Shown one piece after another: positions 19,050 to 28,153 of a stretch of 42,828 bases of DNA. The position numbers and the translations under genes were made by a program. The stretch spans positions 1-42,828 of the forward strand of contig NZ_REBQ01000091.1 of NCBI RefSeq assembly GCF_007692655.1. Reading direction: 5' to 3'. Below the pieces are notes generated by a model, which was given only the letters and a program-made list of their open reading frames with translations, had not been told where the DNA came from and did no database searches. This DNA comes from Halomonas sp. (GTDB lineage Bacteria > Pseudomonadota > Gammaproteobacteria > Pseudomonadales > Halomonadaceae). Positions within the stretch are counted from its first letter, which is position 1. The number at the start of each line of letters is the position of its first letter.

Positions 19050-19810
19050 CAGATATTTCCACTGTTTTTTTTCTGATAGACTTTGGCGTATTTAAAGAAA
19101 ACACCAATAGAGTCGCCCATAGAAATAACGAGCCCACGCCAGCCGGATAGCAACCCTAGCTTTAATAAATACGAGCGCAAAAATGCAAACCAGGTCTTTA
19201 AAATAATAATTGAAAAGGGATAAAGTTTCGCTTTCTCAGAATTGGCGTATATTTCAGAATACAGCTGTGCCTTATCAAGTATCTGTTTTAAATCAGTAAT
19301 GGCCGTATGTTGAAGCTTTCCGGATAGTTTGGTTTTATACGATGTTGAGTGCAGCTCAATTTTCTCGTGTACTTGGCTTTTCGTAAAGTTGTGCTTTTCC
19401 TTATTGTAAAGTCTTGTTAAAACGTCGTTGCCCCAGCCGTTGGTTTTAATAGCCTTTCCACAGAAGAAGTTTTCTCGATGAATATCAGCGACACAGTTTT
19501 TATCTTCAGGCTGCCAAGCGGCTATACTGTTAATTAATACCTGATCAGGCACTTCGTCACAATCCAGTGAAAAGATCCAGTCTGTTTCAGCATGGCTGGC
19601 AGCCATATTTTTTGTAATCCCAAAACCAAAAAATTCGCCTTGGATCAGCAGCACATTACGGTAGCGTTGCGCTATTAATAACGAGTTATCTTCTGATCCA
19701 TTATCATAGACAACAACATTTTTGAATGGGGCAAGGGAGTCTAAGGTAGCCGCAATGGTAGCCTCTCCATTCTTGACGATTAAGACCGGCGTTACATGAC
19801 TTATTTCCAT
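19049..19810 (-). CDS. WaaE/LgtF-like beta-1,4-glucosyltransferase (GT2)
   Basis: The 253-residue protein has the layout of the WaaE/KdtX/LgtF group, which in Klebsiella, Serratia and Haemophilus adds a beta-glucose to heptose I. It has TPVLIVKNGEATIAATLDSL at the start, VVVYDNGSEDNS, the divalent-metal motif LDCDE (Asp83 and Asp85), and an RLYNKEKHNF...VHEKIE block. A hydrophobic stretch near the C-terminus (about 198-240) may anchor it to the membrane. It is the first gene of the leftward four-gene AT-rich transferase operon. AGGT sits before the ATG. Confidence 0.8.
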   Translation of the reverse strand: MEISHVTPVLIVKNGEATIAATLDSLAPFKNVVVYDNGSEDNSLLIAQRYRNVLLIQGEFFGFGITKNMAASHAETDWIFSLDCDEVPDQVLINSIAAWQPEDKNCVADIHRENFFCGKAIKTNGWGNDVLTRLYNKEKHNFTKSQVHEKIELHSTSYKTKLSGKLQHTAITDLKQILDKAQLYSEIYANSEKAKLYPFSIIILKTWFAFLRSYLLKLGLLSGWRGLVISMGDSIGVFFKYAKVYQKKNSGNI

Positions 19811-19884
19811 ATTTTTACCTAACTAAGCAATTAACAGTAACTGAGACGCCTCTGCTTAACTATTGCGCTTGCGGTTATAAAGAA

Positions 19885-20592
19885 TTATTGAGCATACCCC
19901 AATTTTATCGATTCCATTGTCAAGCCTACGTCTAGCTTATCTAAAGAACGAGCTAATCGGTTTAAGTTGCTTGCTTGCCAGTGACCGGGGGGGCGCAACC
20001 GACAACGGTCAAGATCAATTAGCCATGGCGTTCCGCGGGTATCAATCAAAATATTACGAGCATTCAGGTCAACATGATCAAGCCCTGCTTGATGAAAGCG
20101 TTTAATCATTGCGCCTACTCGCCGCAACAGTGCTTCATCAGCATGATGGTTAACTAGCTGTTCGGCTAGCGCCCGTGCACCGTCGATGCGTACGGTGATT
20201 AATGCGGCTTCATAGGTAAAACCGTAGCGAGTCACACAGCTTGCCACCGGTCGTGGTACAGGCAGCCCTTGTTCATACAGTGTGGCGGTTAATCGCAGTT
20301 CACGAAACGCTCTTGTACGTTCAATGCCGGTCCATAGATAGCGTTTTGCACTTAGTTTAGCCACCATGCCCCCGCGACGATAAGGCCTTAGTGCCCACTG
20401 TTCGGTGGGCGTTGCCTGTAAGAATAGGCTACTGCCTCGGCCAGGCGCTTCGCCCACCACAAGGTCTCGCTTACGCCAGTAATTAGCCGTAAACAGATCC
20501 GGATGGATTTGGTGTGTTCCCGGTGCGTCACATAAACTGTCTGCATCATGTAAAATCAGACTATTTCTTTGCCGGAGTGCCGCTAAGCGCAT
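19885..20592 (-). CDS. kdkA: 3-deoxy-D-manno-octulosonic acid (Kdo) kinase
   Basis: KdkA phosphorylates the Kdo residue of Kdo-lipid A, using ATP, in bacteria with a single phosphorylated Kdo such as Haemophilus and Vibrio. The 235-residue protein shows YRRGGMVAKLSAKRYLWTGIERTRAFREL (71-99), the catalytic loop HVDLNARNILI with Asp175 and Asn180, and the Mg-binding LIDLD (191-195). GAGGG precedes the ATG. Its start codon overlaps, on the opposite strand, the start codon of the heptosyltransferase gene at 20591, so each gene's leader lies in the other's coding sequence. Confidence 0.92.
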   Translation of the reverse strand: MRLAALRQRNSLILHDADSLCDAPGTHQIHPDLFTANYWRKRDLVVGEAPGRGSSLFLQATPTEQWALRPYRRGGMVAKLSAKRYLWTGIERTRAFRELRLTATLYEQGLPVPRPVASCVTRYGFTYEAALITVRIDGARALAEQLVNHHADEALLRRVGAMIKRFHQAGLDHVDLNARNILIDTRGTPWLIDLDRCRLRPPGHWQASNLNRLARSLDKLDVGLTMESIKLGYAQ

Positions 20593-21688
20593 GAAGCCCT
20601 CTTTGCCTGTTCAGCCCAACCATATTGCCATTTTGCGCCTCTCCGCCTTAGGAGATGTATGCAATCTCGTGCCCACGGTACGGGCGTTGCAGCGCCAATG
20701 GCCCGACGCACGCATTACCTGGATTATTGGTAAGGGGGAGCACAGTCTACTGGTGGGGCTTTCCGGGGTCGAGTTCGTTGTTTACGACAAGACGACGGGA
20801 ATAGCAGGCATGCGTGCCCTGTGGCGACAGCTTGCCGATACGCGTTTTGATGTGCTGCTGCACATGCAGCAGGCCATTCGGGCCAGTGTGCTGTCACTCG
20901 GGCTCAAGGCCAATGTGCGAGTAGGCTATGATAAAGCGCGGGCTAAAGATGCACAGCACTGGTTTACTCAGCATCAGCTTGCGCCGCATGCTAATGCTCA
21001 TGTGCTTGAATCGTTTATGGACTTTGCCCGCTTGCTCGGCGTAGAAGATGATCGCTTGGAGTGGAATTTACCGGTAACGGAGGCCGCGCGTAATGAGGCG
21101 CAAGTGATCAGCGGTGAGGCGCCTTACCTGGTTATTAATCCTTGCAGTAATGTGCGCTTGCGTAATTTTCGCAACTGGTCCGTGGAAGGCTACGCCAGTG
21201 TTATTGAGCACGCGTGGGTTCAATACGGCCTAAAAAGTGTATTAACGGGAGGGGGTAGCGCGCAAGAGCGCGAGATTGGTGACCATATCGAAGCGCTATG
21301 CCAGCCACAAAGCGTGGTTAACGCGATTGGGGGTACGTCACTTAAAGGCGTACTGGCACTGATTGACCAGGCGCGGGCAGTGATTGCGCCTGATACAGGT
21401 CCCATTCACATGGCTAACGCGATGGGCACTCCTGCCCTTGGCCTTTATGCATCGACCAACCCTCAGCGCGCTGCGCCCTATTTGTGGCGTGATTTTGCGG
21501 TTAATGCTTATCCAGAGGCTGTCCGTACCTACCTAAACAAGTCAGTGGAAGAGGTTAGCTGGGGTCAGCGGGTTCGTCATCCTAGCGCCATGATGCTGAT
21601 CAAAGCAGACGATGTCATCGCCAAGCTGGATGCGCTGCTGGACTATACCGCTTCGACCGCTAGCGCAGGGAGCGCTTATGAAAATTGA
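20591..21688 (+). CDS. Heptosyltransferase family 9, OpsX/WaaC-like (heptosyltransferase I candidate)
   Basis: This 365-residue GT9 protein probably adds the first heptose to Kdo. It starts [24 protein letters not shown], contains [32 protein letters not shown], and has the donor-site [31 protein letters not shown]. The [12 protein letters not shown] block and the adjacency to kdkA recall OpsX of Haemophilus, which acts on phosphorylated Kdo; this is inference, and WaaC is the alternative. The ATG has GGAG 13 bases upstream, a little far. It overlaps hldE by 11 bases and so probably forms a coupled operon with hldE and waaA. Confidence 0.8.
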   Translation: MKPSLPVQPNHIAILRLSALGDVCNLVPTVRALQRQWPDARITWIIGKGEHSLLVGLSGVEFVVYDKTTGIAGMRALWRQLADTRFDVLLHMQQAIRASVLSLGLKANVRVGYDKARAKDAQHWFTQHQLAPHANAHVLESFMDFARLLGVEDDRLEWNLPVTEAARNEAQVISGEAPYLVINPCSNVRLRNFRNWSVEGYASVIEHAWVQYGLKSVLTGGGSAQEREIGDHIEALCQPQSVVNAIGGTSLKGVLALIDQARAVIAPDTGPIHMANAMGTPALGLYASTNPQRAAPYLWRDFAVNAYPEAVRTYLNKSVEEVSWGQRVRHPSAMMLIKADDVIAKLDALLDYTASTASAGSAYEN

Positions 21689-23108
21689 TTTAACTGCTTT
21701 AGAGCATGCCCGAGTGCTTGTCGTGGGGGATGTGATGTTAGACCGCTATTGGCATGGCGGTACCTCGCGTATTTCGCCAGAAGCTCCGGTGCCGGTGGTG
21801 CGTGTAGAAGAGGCTGAAGACCGTCCGGGCGGTGCCGCCAACGTAGCGCTAAATATTACCTCGTTGGGCGGGCATGCAGTGTTGGCGGGCGTGGTAGGCA
21901 AAGATGACAACGCTAACTTGCTGGAAGATAGCTTATTGTCTTCAGGTGTAAGTACTTACTTCCAGCGTAGCGCCGAGATACCAACAATCACTAAGCTGCG
22001 TGTGATGAGTCGCAATCAGCAGCTGTTGCGATTAGATTTTGAGCAGCGCTTAGACAGCGTCGATACTACCGAACTATTAGCCCAGGTAGAAAGCGCACTG
22101 CCAGAATGCGATGTGGTTATTCTTTCTGACTACGGAAAGGGCACGCTGAACCAGGTGGAACACTTAATCGCCAAGGCGCGCGCTCATGGCAAGCGGGTAT
22201 TGATTGACCCGAAAGGCCAAGATTTCAGCAAATATCGCGGGGCAAGTTTAATCACTCCCAACCTCACCGAGTTTGAGGCCGTGGTCGGGCCCTGTATAAA
22301 CGACGATGAATTAGCGAGCCGGGGTGAAGCGCTACGCGCTGAACTGGATCTGGAAGCGCTACTTATTACCCGCAGCGAAAAAGGCATGACGCTGATTCGT
22401 GCAGGAAACGCGCCGTTGCATTTACCCACCCGCGCTCAAGAAGTATTTGATGTGACGGGAGCGGGCGATACGGTGATTGGTCTAATGGGGCTGGCATTAG
22501 CGTCGGGCCACGCTTTCCCCGAGGCGATGATGCTGGCCAATCTGGGGGCTGGCCTGGTGGTGGCAAAACCAGGGACTGCCACGCTGTCAATTGCTGAACT
22601 CTATACTGCACTACACGGCGATAAGTTGGCAGAGTTTGGCGTGATTGAGCCTGATGTGTTGATTGAGGCCGTACGCGCCGCCCAACTTCGCGGTGAGCGT
22701 GTGGTAATGACCAACGGCTGTTTCGATATTCTACACGCTGGCCACGTTGCTTATTTAGAGCAGGCTCGGCGGCTGGGCGATCGTTTGGTCGTTGCCGTGA
22801 ACGATGATGCCTCAATTGCCCGCCTTAAAGGACCGAAGCGTCCCATCAACCCATTGAGCCGACGCATGCAGGTGTTGGCAGGTTTGGGTGCGGTTGACTG
22901 GGTGGTGCCGTTCAGTCATGACACTCCCCAAGCGCTGATTGAAGCGGTATTGCCGGATGTTCTGGTCAAAGGAGGTGATTATCGTCCAGAAGATATTGCC
23001 GGTGGGGAGGCGGTGATCGCTAACGGTGGCGAAGTGAAGGTGCTGGGCTTCGAAGATGGCGTCTCGACCTCCGCCATGATTAGCTCCATTCTAGATCGCG
23101 GGCGCTAA
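21678..23108 (+). CDS. hldE: Bifunctional heptose 7-phosphate kinase / heptose 1-phosphate adenylyltransferase
   Basis: HldE performs two steps of ADP-heptose synthesis, on either side of GmhB. Residues 1 to about 320 form a ribokinase-type kinase: [22 protein letters not shown], and the catalytic [11 protein letters not shown]. Residues from about 345 on form a cytidylyltransferase-like domain: [24 protein letters not shown] with the H-x-G-H site, and [14 protein letters not shown]. The 476-residue length is typical of the fused enzyme. The ATG at 21678 matches the conserved start [20 protein letters not shown]; an in-frame ATG at 21612 inside the upstream gene was rejected. Confidence 0.97.
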   Translation: MKIDLTALEHARVLVVGDVMLDRYWHGGTSRISPEAPVPVVRVEEAEDRPGGAANVALNITSLGGHAVLAGVVGKDDNANLLEDSLLSSGVSTYFQRSAEIPTITKLRVMSRNQQLLRLDFEQRLDSVDTTELLAQVESALPECDVVILSDYGKGTLNQVEHLIAKARAHGKRVLIDPKGQDFSKYRGASLITPNLTEFEAVVGPCINDDELASRGEALRAELDLEALLITRSEKGMTLIRAGNAPLHLPTRAQEVFDVTGAGDTVIGLMGLALASGHAFPEAMMLANLGAGLVVAKPGTATLSIAELYTALHGDKLAEFGVIEPDVLIEAVRAAQLRGERVVMTNGCFDILHAGHVAYLEQARRLGDRLVVAVNDDASIARLKGPKRPINPLSRRMQVLAGLGAVDWVVPFSHDTPQALIEAVLPDVLVKGGDYRPEDIAGGEAVIANGGEVKVLGFEDGVSTSAMISSILDRGR

Positions 23109-23110
23109 AG

Positions 23111-24415
23111 GTGTTCTCTGCTTGGCCTCGGTTTGCCTACTCTGTGGCGCTGTACGTGCTCTCACCGCTGATTGGCTGGCGTATCTGGCGTGAGCAAGTG
23201 CCCACTTACTCGCGGCTTCAGCGGCTTGGCATGCGCCTTGAGCCGCTTCCTCCGACCCCGCGTATATGGCTGCATTGTGCTTCAGTAGGTGAAGTGCGCG
23301 CTGCCCGACCGCTTATAGCAGGTCTGTTGGCGCGCTATCCTGCCCATAGTCTGCTGTTAACTACCATGACCGCCACCGGTGCCCAACAGGCGACGGCTAT
23401 GATTAGCGAGCAGCCCCCTCAGGATCAAACGCGTCTTGCTCACTGCTTTCTGCCGCTGGATTTTCCAGGCGCTGCTAAGCGCTTTGTGCGGCGTGTTCAG
23501 CCTAAACTCGCGATCATGTTTGAAACCGAGCTATGGCCTAATCTGCTCCATGCTTGTGGCAAACAGAAGGTGCCCGTTGCGGTGGTGAACGGGCGCTTAT
23601 CGCTTCGCGCTTTCAAACGCTATCAGCGGCTACGTCCCTTAATGGCCAACGCCTTGAGGCGTGTAGATTGGTTGGCAGCCAAGTCGTTAGAGGATGCTAA
23701 GCGTTTTCATGCCTTGGGGTGCGGTGCCGGCGTGACGGACGTGGTTGGTTCGCTGAAATTTGATAACCCTTCTGATAATAAAGCTCTTGTAGATAGTGAG
23801 TGCTTACTTAAAAAATGGGGTGAGCGCCCGGTTTGGGTAGCAGGCTCTACTCGAGATGGCGAAGAAACGTTACTGCTTAAAGCGCATCACCAACTGCTAC
23901 AGCGCTACCCTAATGCGTTGCTCGTGCTTGTACCTCGTCACCCCCAGCGCTTTGATGACGTGGCTAATCTTTGCGCTACCGAAGGTTGGGCGATTAGCCG
24001 TCGCAGCCTAAAGCAGAGTGTGACGGCGCAAACCCAGGTTTACCTAGGCGATACGCTGGGCGAACTGGCAACGCTTTATGCCGCGGGCAGTGTGGCCTTT
24101 GTGGGGGGCAGTCTGGTGCCGCTTGGTGGGCACAATGTGTTAGAACCGGCTGCGCTTGGCAAGCCGGTGCTTAGTGGGCCCTACATTGAAAACTTTATCG
24201 ATGTGGCTGAACCTCTCCAACACGCGGGTACCCTAACGTTGGTTGAAAGCCCCGGCGCTTTGGCGGATGTACTTGCTCATTATTTTGCCAATCCTGAATT
24301 CGCCACTCAGGCGGGTCAAGCAGGGCGCGAGGTGATTAATAGCCACAAAGGATCTCTCAAGCGTACCCTTGATGGTTTGAATACGTTATTGGAGCCCGTT
24401 GATGTTTTAGCGTGA
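23111..24415 (+). CDS. waaA: Kdo transferase
   Basis: WaaA (KdtA) transfers Kdo from CMP-Kdo to lipid IVA in the inner membrane. The 434-residue product begins with a hydrophobic N-terminal segment and continues with [17 protein letters not shown], the acceptor site, then [27 protein letters not shown], and the donor-site [26 protein letters not shown]. The start is GTG at 23111, two bases after the hldE stop. Because kdkA is present, this WaaA could be monofunctional (adding one Kdo), as in Haemophilus; sequence alone does not show it. Its 3' end overlaps rpiA by 9 bases, tail to tail. Confidence 0.96.
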   Translation: MFSAWPRFAYSVALYVLSPLIGWRIWREQVPTYSRLQRLGMRLEPLPPTPRIWLHCASVGEVRAARPLIAGLLARYPAHSLLLTTMTATGAQQATAMISEQPPQDQTRLAHCFLPLDFPGAAKRFVRRVQPKLAIMFETELWPNLLHACGKQKVPVAVVNGRLSLRAFKRYQRLRPLMANALRRVDWLAAKSLEDAKRFHALGCGAGVTDVVGSLKFDNPSDNKALVDSECLLKKWGERPVWVAGSTRDGEETLLLKAHHQLLQRYPNALLVLVPRHPQRFDDVANLCATEGWAISRRSLKQSVTAQTQVYLGDTLGELATLYAAGSVAFVGGSLVPLGGHNVLEPAALGKPVLSGPYIENFIDVAEPLQHAGTLTLVESPGALADVLAHYFANPEFATQAGQAGREVINSHKGSLKRTLDGLNTLLEPVDVLA

Positions 24416-25090
24416 GCCACTTAACGCTATTCGTTCCACGCCATCTTGTTTGCCTAATAGCAGTACATCCGCGCCCCGAGCGGCAAATAAACCGTTGGTA
24501 ACGACACCCACCAGGGCATTGATTTTGGCTTCCATGGCGACCGGGTCTTCGATGATGAAATTAAAACAGTCGATAATTTGGTTGCCGTTGTCCGTCACTA
24601 CACCCTGGCGATAGACTGGCTCAGCGCCAAGTGCTACAAGCTCGCGAGCCACATAGGAGCGGGCCATAGGAATGACTTCAACGGGCAGCGGAAAGTTGCC
24701 TAGCTGGGGTACGTACTTTGAGCCATCGGCAATACAGATGAAACGTTCGGCGCAGGCAGCCACAATCTTTTCGCGAGTAAGCGCCGCACCGCCGCCTTTA
24801 ATCATATGTAAGTTAGCATTTACTTCGTCGGCACCGTCGATGTAAAAAGGTACTGTGCCGATGCTGTTGAGTTCAAACACCTCGATACCGAGCTTTTCAA
24901 GGCGCGCAGCGCTTGCTTCAGAGCTGGCAACTGCGCCTTTAAAGCGGTCGCGTAGAGGCTCTAGGCGGTCAATAAAAAGGTTAGCCGTTGAGCCGGTGCC
25001 AATACCTAGTACAGTGCCTTTTTCCAGGTGTGGCTCAATTTCCTTAATAGCGGCGTCTGCTACGGCGGCCTTCAATTCATCCTGGTTCAT
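24407..25090 (-). CDS. rpiA: Ribose 5-phosphate isomerase A
   Basis: RpiA interconverts ribose 5-phosphate and ribulose 5-phosphate in the pentose phosphate pathway. The 227-residue protein has the substrate-binding [14 protein letters not shown] (28-41), the catalytic DGADEVN (85-91) and [14 protein letters not shown] (98-111). Length is close to E. coli RpiA. It converges on waaA with a 9-base overlap of coding ends and no obvious terminator between them. It diverges from ilvA, an arrangement also familiar from Pseudomonas. Confidence 0.97.
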   Translation of the reverse strand: MNQDELKAAVADAAIKEIEPHLEKGTVLGIGTGSTANLFIDRLEPLRDRFKGAVASSEASAARLEKLGIEVFELNSIGTVPFYIDGADEVNANLHMIKGGGAALTREKIVAACAERFICIADGSKYVPQLGNFPLPVEVIPMARSYVARELVALGAEPVYRQGVVTDNGNQIIDCFNFIIEDPVAMEAKINALVGVVTNGLFAARGADVLLLGKQDGVERIALSGSR

Positions 25091-25230
25091 AGTAAGCCTT
25101 ATGAGTCAGAGGAGGGGTAGACGCGCTAGTATAACGGTCTTAACGTTGCCTGCCGATGTAGACGCCGATATAGGTAATCTGCTACCAATAAATGTTTTGT
25201 TCGCTCACGTTCTTCCCTTGGGATACCCGC

Positions 25231-26745
25231 ATGCTAGAAGCAACCGTCAAAAAGATCCTCCAGGCTCGCGTTTACGAAGCCGCTTGTGAGACCCCGATTT
25301 CTCCCGCTCCCTTTTTGTCGCGTCGCTTTAACAACCAGATTTTGATTAAACGCGAAGATTTGCAGCCGGTGTTTTCGTTCAAGATACGCGGCGCCTACAA
25401 CAAAATGGCGCAGCTGACCCAGGCGCAAAAAGATAACGGTGTGATTGCCGCCTCTGCCGGTAATCATGCGCAAGGGCTGGCCATGGCCGCCAAACTGATG
25501 GGCGTTAAAGCAGTGATTGTGATGCCGCGGATCACGCCGGATATCAAAGTGCAGGCGGTGCGTGCCCGGGGCGCCAAGGTGATTCTTAAAGGCGATGCCT
25601 TCGCCGCAGCTGCAGAGCATGCACAAGAGTTGATCAAGGAGCATGGCTACACCTACATACCCCCGTTTGATGATATCGATGTGGTCGCCGGTCAAGGCAC
25701 CATTGGTGTGGAAATCCTGCGCCAACACGCTGGTCGCTTAGATGCCATTTTTGTCCCGGTAGGCGGTGGCGGGCTGATCGCCGGGGTGGCGGCTTATGTG
25801 AAGTATCTTCGCCCAGATATCAAAGTGATTGGCGTAGAAGCCGAAGACAGCGCCTGCCTGAAGGCTGCCTTGGAAGCAGGCGAGCGAGTGATTCTCGATC
25901 AGGTCGGCGTATTTGCTGAAGGCGTGGCGGTAGCACAGGTTGGCGAAGTGCCATTTTCGCTAGTTAAAGACTTAATTGACGGTGTGATTACCGTTAATAC
26001 CGATGAAATGTGTGCAGCGGTAAAAGATATTTTTGAAGATACCCGTGCGGTGGCTGAAACATCCGGCGCGCTATCACTGGCCGGACTTAAAAAGTATATC
26101 CAACAAACTGGCGCGGAAGGCGAAACATTACTGTGTATAAACTCGGGGGCAAACACCAACTTTGATCGCTTGCAGCATATTGCCGAGCGAACGGAGCTCG
26201 GCGAACAACGGGAAGCCATACTGGCGGTGACTATTGCTGAAAACCCCGGCAGCTTTAAGAAGTTTTGCCGCACTCTGGGCAAGCGAATGGTGACCGAATT
26301 TAGCTATCGCTACGCCGACAGCAGCGAAGCGCATATTTATGTGGGTATTCAAGTTAAGCCCGGTGGCGAAGACCGCCAAGCGGTGATTGATAAGCTGCGC
26401 GAGGCGGGCTACCAGGTTGAGGATTTAACTGATAACGAGTTGGCGAAGCTGCACATACGCCATCTAAGTGGTGGACGTCCCAGTGAGCGTTTTGAAGAGG
26501 AGGTGTATCGCTTTGAGTTCCCCGAACGTCCAGGTGCGCTGATGAACTTTTTGACTCAGTTGCCTCACGACTGGAACATCTCGCTGTTTCACTATCGCAA
26601 TCATGGCGCTGCCTATGGCCGGGTGCTGGTGGGTATGCAAGTGCCTAATGGTGACCGCTCTCATGTGGCAGAGTATTTGGATGCTATTGGCTATCGCTAT
26701 TGGCGGGAAAGCGATAACCCAGCCTACCGGTTGTTCATGGCTTAA
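25231..26745 (+). CDS. ilvA: Threonine ammonia-lyase, biosynthetic (threonine deaminase)
   Basis: IlvA converts threonine to 2-oxobutanoate, the first committed step of isoleucine synthesis. The 504-residue product has PLP-binding Lys51 in SFKIRGAYNKM, the SAGNHAQG phosphate loop, the glycine-rich VPVGGGGLIAGVAAY, and two C-terminal ACT-like domains (ILAVTIAENPGSFKKF and YRFEFPERPGALMNFL). These mark it as the long isoleucine-inhibited form rather than the short catabolic one. The ATG at 25231 (MLEATVKKILQARVYEAA) fits the family; an in-frame ATG at 25192 adds 13 atypical residues. No clear terminator or leader peptide was seen. Confidence 0.96.
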   Translation: MLEATVKKILQARVYEAACETPISPAPFLSRRFNNQILIKREDLQPVFSFKIRGAYNKMAQLTQAQKDNGVIAASAGNHAQGLAMAAKLMGVKAVIVMPRITPDIKVQAVRARGAKVILKGDAFAAAAEHAQELIKEHGYTYIPPFDDIDVVAGQGTIGVEILRQHAGRLDAIFVPVGGGGLIAGVAAYVKYLRPDIKVIGVEAEDSACLKAALEAGERVILDQVGVFAEGVAVAQVGEVPFSLVKDLIDGVITVNTDEMCAAVKDIFEDTRAVAETSGALSLAGLKKYIQQTGAEGETLLCINSGANTNFDRLQHIAERTELGEQREAILAVTIAENPGSFKKFCRTLGKRMVTEFSYRYADSSEAHIYVGIQVKPGGEDRQAVIDKLREAGYQVEDLTDNELAKLHIRHLSGGRPSERFEEEVYRFEFPERPGALMNFLTQLPHDWNISLFHYRNHGAAYGRVLVGMQVPNGDRSHVAEYLDAIGYRYWRESDNPAYRLFMA

Positions 26746-26894
26746 GCGTTCGCAGCTGTATGTAAGTGGCTGCTAACCTTTAACGCTAGAACAGCTAGGC
26801 AGCATAGAGATGCCAAAACGTTTAAATAGGGGTAAAAAAGGCGCTTTAAGCGGTTGTCAGCGGTGCCCTTATAGCCCTATAGTCGTGAGAGAAA

Positions 26895-26945
26895 TTAATG
26901 GAGTCTGCCATTATGCTCATGACAGCGATGGATGGCAGATTTAAT
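26895..26945 (+). other. Imperfect hairpin upstream of the small ORF
   Basis: TCTGCCAT (26904-26911) pairs with ATGGCAGA (26932-26939), and TTAA (26895-26898) with TTAA (26940-26943) after a five-base bulge. It may be a leader structure for the small gene at 26981. The rest of the ilvA-small ORF gap (26746-26980) shows nothing further that I can support. Confidence 0.3.
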
Positions 26946-26980
26946 ACATTCGACAAAGTCAAAGGTGTTGGAGAAGCGGC

Positions 26981-27079
26981 ATGCGGCGTAAGAAGCCTGA
27001 TATGGTAATGGCGTTGATGGTGGTGTTTGCATTAGGGGTGCTCGCCACAGGTTATGCGCAGGCGTTGTCGGGAAGCTAG
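26981..27079 (+). CDS. Predicted 32-residue single-pass membrane peptide
   Basis: The ATG at 26981 opens a 32-codon frame ending in TAG. The product starts with a charged MRRKKPD, has a hydrophobic stretch of about 20 residues (MVMALMVVFALGVLATGYAQ), and ends in a short polar tail, the shape of a small inner-membrane protein. GGAG at 26970-26973 lies 7 bases upstream, a good ribosome-binding site. It stands alone after ilvA. I do not recognise a named family and assign no function. The signal peptide of an otherwise lost gene is a less likely alternative, because the stop codon follows directly. Confidence 0.6.
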   Translation: MRRKKPDMVMALMVVFALGVLATGYAQALSGS

Positions 27080-27120
27080 CCCTTGAGATTTCGATCTTGA
27101 GACCTAGACCTTGAGGCTTA

Positions 27121-27174
27121 TTCTTTAAGACAGGTTCTTTAAGGCAGGTTCTTTAAGACAGGTTCTTTAAGACA
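27121..27174. repeat. 14-bp tandem repeat, about four copies
   Basis: The unit TTCTTTAAGACAGG is repeated at 27121, 27135 (one base changed, AGG for AGA) and 27149, with a 12-base partial copy at 27163. It lies between the small membrane ORF and the 3' end of fau. The flanking sequence (27083-27120) contains further CTTGAG-like echoes. Confidence 0.9.
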
Positions 27175-27258
27175 ATGCCAGCAGGGCTATTAACCCACAC
27201 GTTTAGCGATGATATACATCAGATAAGCGAGGCTGATCAAGAAAATGGTCGGCCTTTT

Positions 27259-27873
27259 TTATTGGCGACGCACACAGCCTTGATCACTTACCACTGCCTG
27301 CAAAGGCACGTCCCAGGGTTCTACAGGCAAGGTTTTCACCTGCTGGCAAGCATGAGCGACCCCTATTAGGGTTGGCTTCGGGCCTGGTCGGCGCATAAAG
27401 GCTAAGCTGCGGTCATAAAATCCACCGCCCATACCCATCCGGTTGGCCTGGTTATCAAAACCCACCAGCGGCACAATTAGCGTATCTAACGCCCAGGCAG
27501 GCAAGCGATTTCGACGCTGAGCGCTGAACCTTGTATCAGGCTCCCAAATACCGAAGCGGTTTTTGATCATTGGGGTGTCAGAGCGATAGGCGACAAACCA
27601 AAGCCGGTTAGGCCCAAATGGTCGTAGAACAGGCAGATAGACTTCCACCCTCCGCTTGCGTAGCCAGGGCAGTAACGGCGTAGGATCAATTTCACCGTTG
27701 TTAGGCAGGTAGAGGCTTAAGCGTTTCGCGCGGGAAATTTCAGGCAGGTTTTTCAGGTGGCGACATAAACGCTGTGCAGCAACACGCTGTTCATGCGCAG
27801 AGAGAGCTTGTCGTTGGCGACGTAATAAGCGACGTAACGCACGCTTATCGGTGTCGTGATGGAGGCTTTCCAT
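27259..27873 (-). CDS. fau: 5-formyltetrahydrofolate cyclo-ligase
   Basis: Fau (YgfA) converts 5-formyl-THF to 5,10-methenyl-THF with ATP, clearing a folate storage form. The 204-residue protein shows the basic N-terminal RALRRLLRRQRQALS, LYLPNNGEIDPTPLL and the signature GMGGGFYDRSLAF near residue 160. Length matches the family. GGGGAG precedes the ATG at 27873. The gene lies directly downstream of the 6S RNA gene, the arrangement common in gammaproteobacteria, where fau is cotranscribed with ssrS. Confidence 0.93.
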   Translation of the reverse strand: MESLHHDTDKRALRRLLRRQRQALSAHEQRVAAQRLCRHLKNLPEISRAKRLSLYLPNNGEIDPTPLLPWLRKRRVEVYLPVLRPFGPNRLWFVAYRSDTPMIKNRFGIWEPDTRFSAQRRNRLPAWALDTLIVPLVGFDNQANRMGMGGGFYDRSLAFMRRPGPKPTLIGVAHACQQVKTLPVEPWDVPLQAVVSDQGCVRRQ

Positions 27874-27898
27874 ACCGGGCTACTCCCCTCCATAAAAG

Positions 27899-28080
27899 GT
27901 GTTCTCCAAAGTGCCGCTGTCATTCTGGCCCTGAACCTACTGGTTCAGGTGGGTGGCCGCAGCCAGACCGTCAGGCTTTCCGACGCACGGACATGCACAC
28001 GGGCCTGGCTAGCATTTGGCCCCCTGGGTATTACGCATAGGCTCGAGGGACTATAACGACTGGCGTACACTCCAGAGAAC
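27899..28080 (-). ncRNA. ssrS: 6S RNA
   Basis: 6S RNA binds the sigma-70 RNA polymerase holoenzyme and inhibits it in stationary phase. There is no sequence search behind this call, but three things agree. The segment lies between zapA and fau, the conserved ssrS location. Its ends pair as a 14-bp closing stem: GTTCTCTGGAGTG at the 5' end (28080 leftward) with GCACTTTGGAGAAC at the 3' end (down to 27901). And the internal order CCAGTCG...GTCCCTCGAGCC...CCTGAACC/GGTTCAGG follows known gammaproteobacterial 6S RNAs. Length is about 180 nt. The ends are approximate; a sigma-70 promoter is placed correctly for a start at 28080. Confidence 0.9.
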
Positions 28081-28086
28081 ATCGCC

Positions 28087-28114
28087 ATCCTAACAGAGCG
28101 GCCGCTAATGCCAA
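28087..28114 (-). promoter_or_regulatory. Promoter of 6S RNA
   Basis: The minus strand has TTGGCA (28109-28114), a 16-base spacer and TAGGAT (28087-28092), predicting a start about 7 bases on, at the first base of the 6S closing stem (28080). Confidence 0.7.
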
Positions 28115-28153
28115 AGTCTCGGGTTAAACGCTCGCAGAGCTTCTAGCGAACAT

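Noticed and set aside
22366-22815. 149-codon frame opposite hldE
   Set aside because: It is antisense of a strongly conserved enzyme, with low-complexity Arg/His/Pro composition typical of shadow frames in GC-rich genes.
27121-27174. Short repeats considered as a CRISPR array
   Set aside because: The 14-base units are directly adjacent with no spacers and no cas genes are present.
27774-28056. Plus-strand frames of 66-88 codons across the fau/6S region
   Set aside because: They overlap the 6S RNA gene and the start of fau and have no family resemblance.
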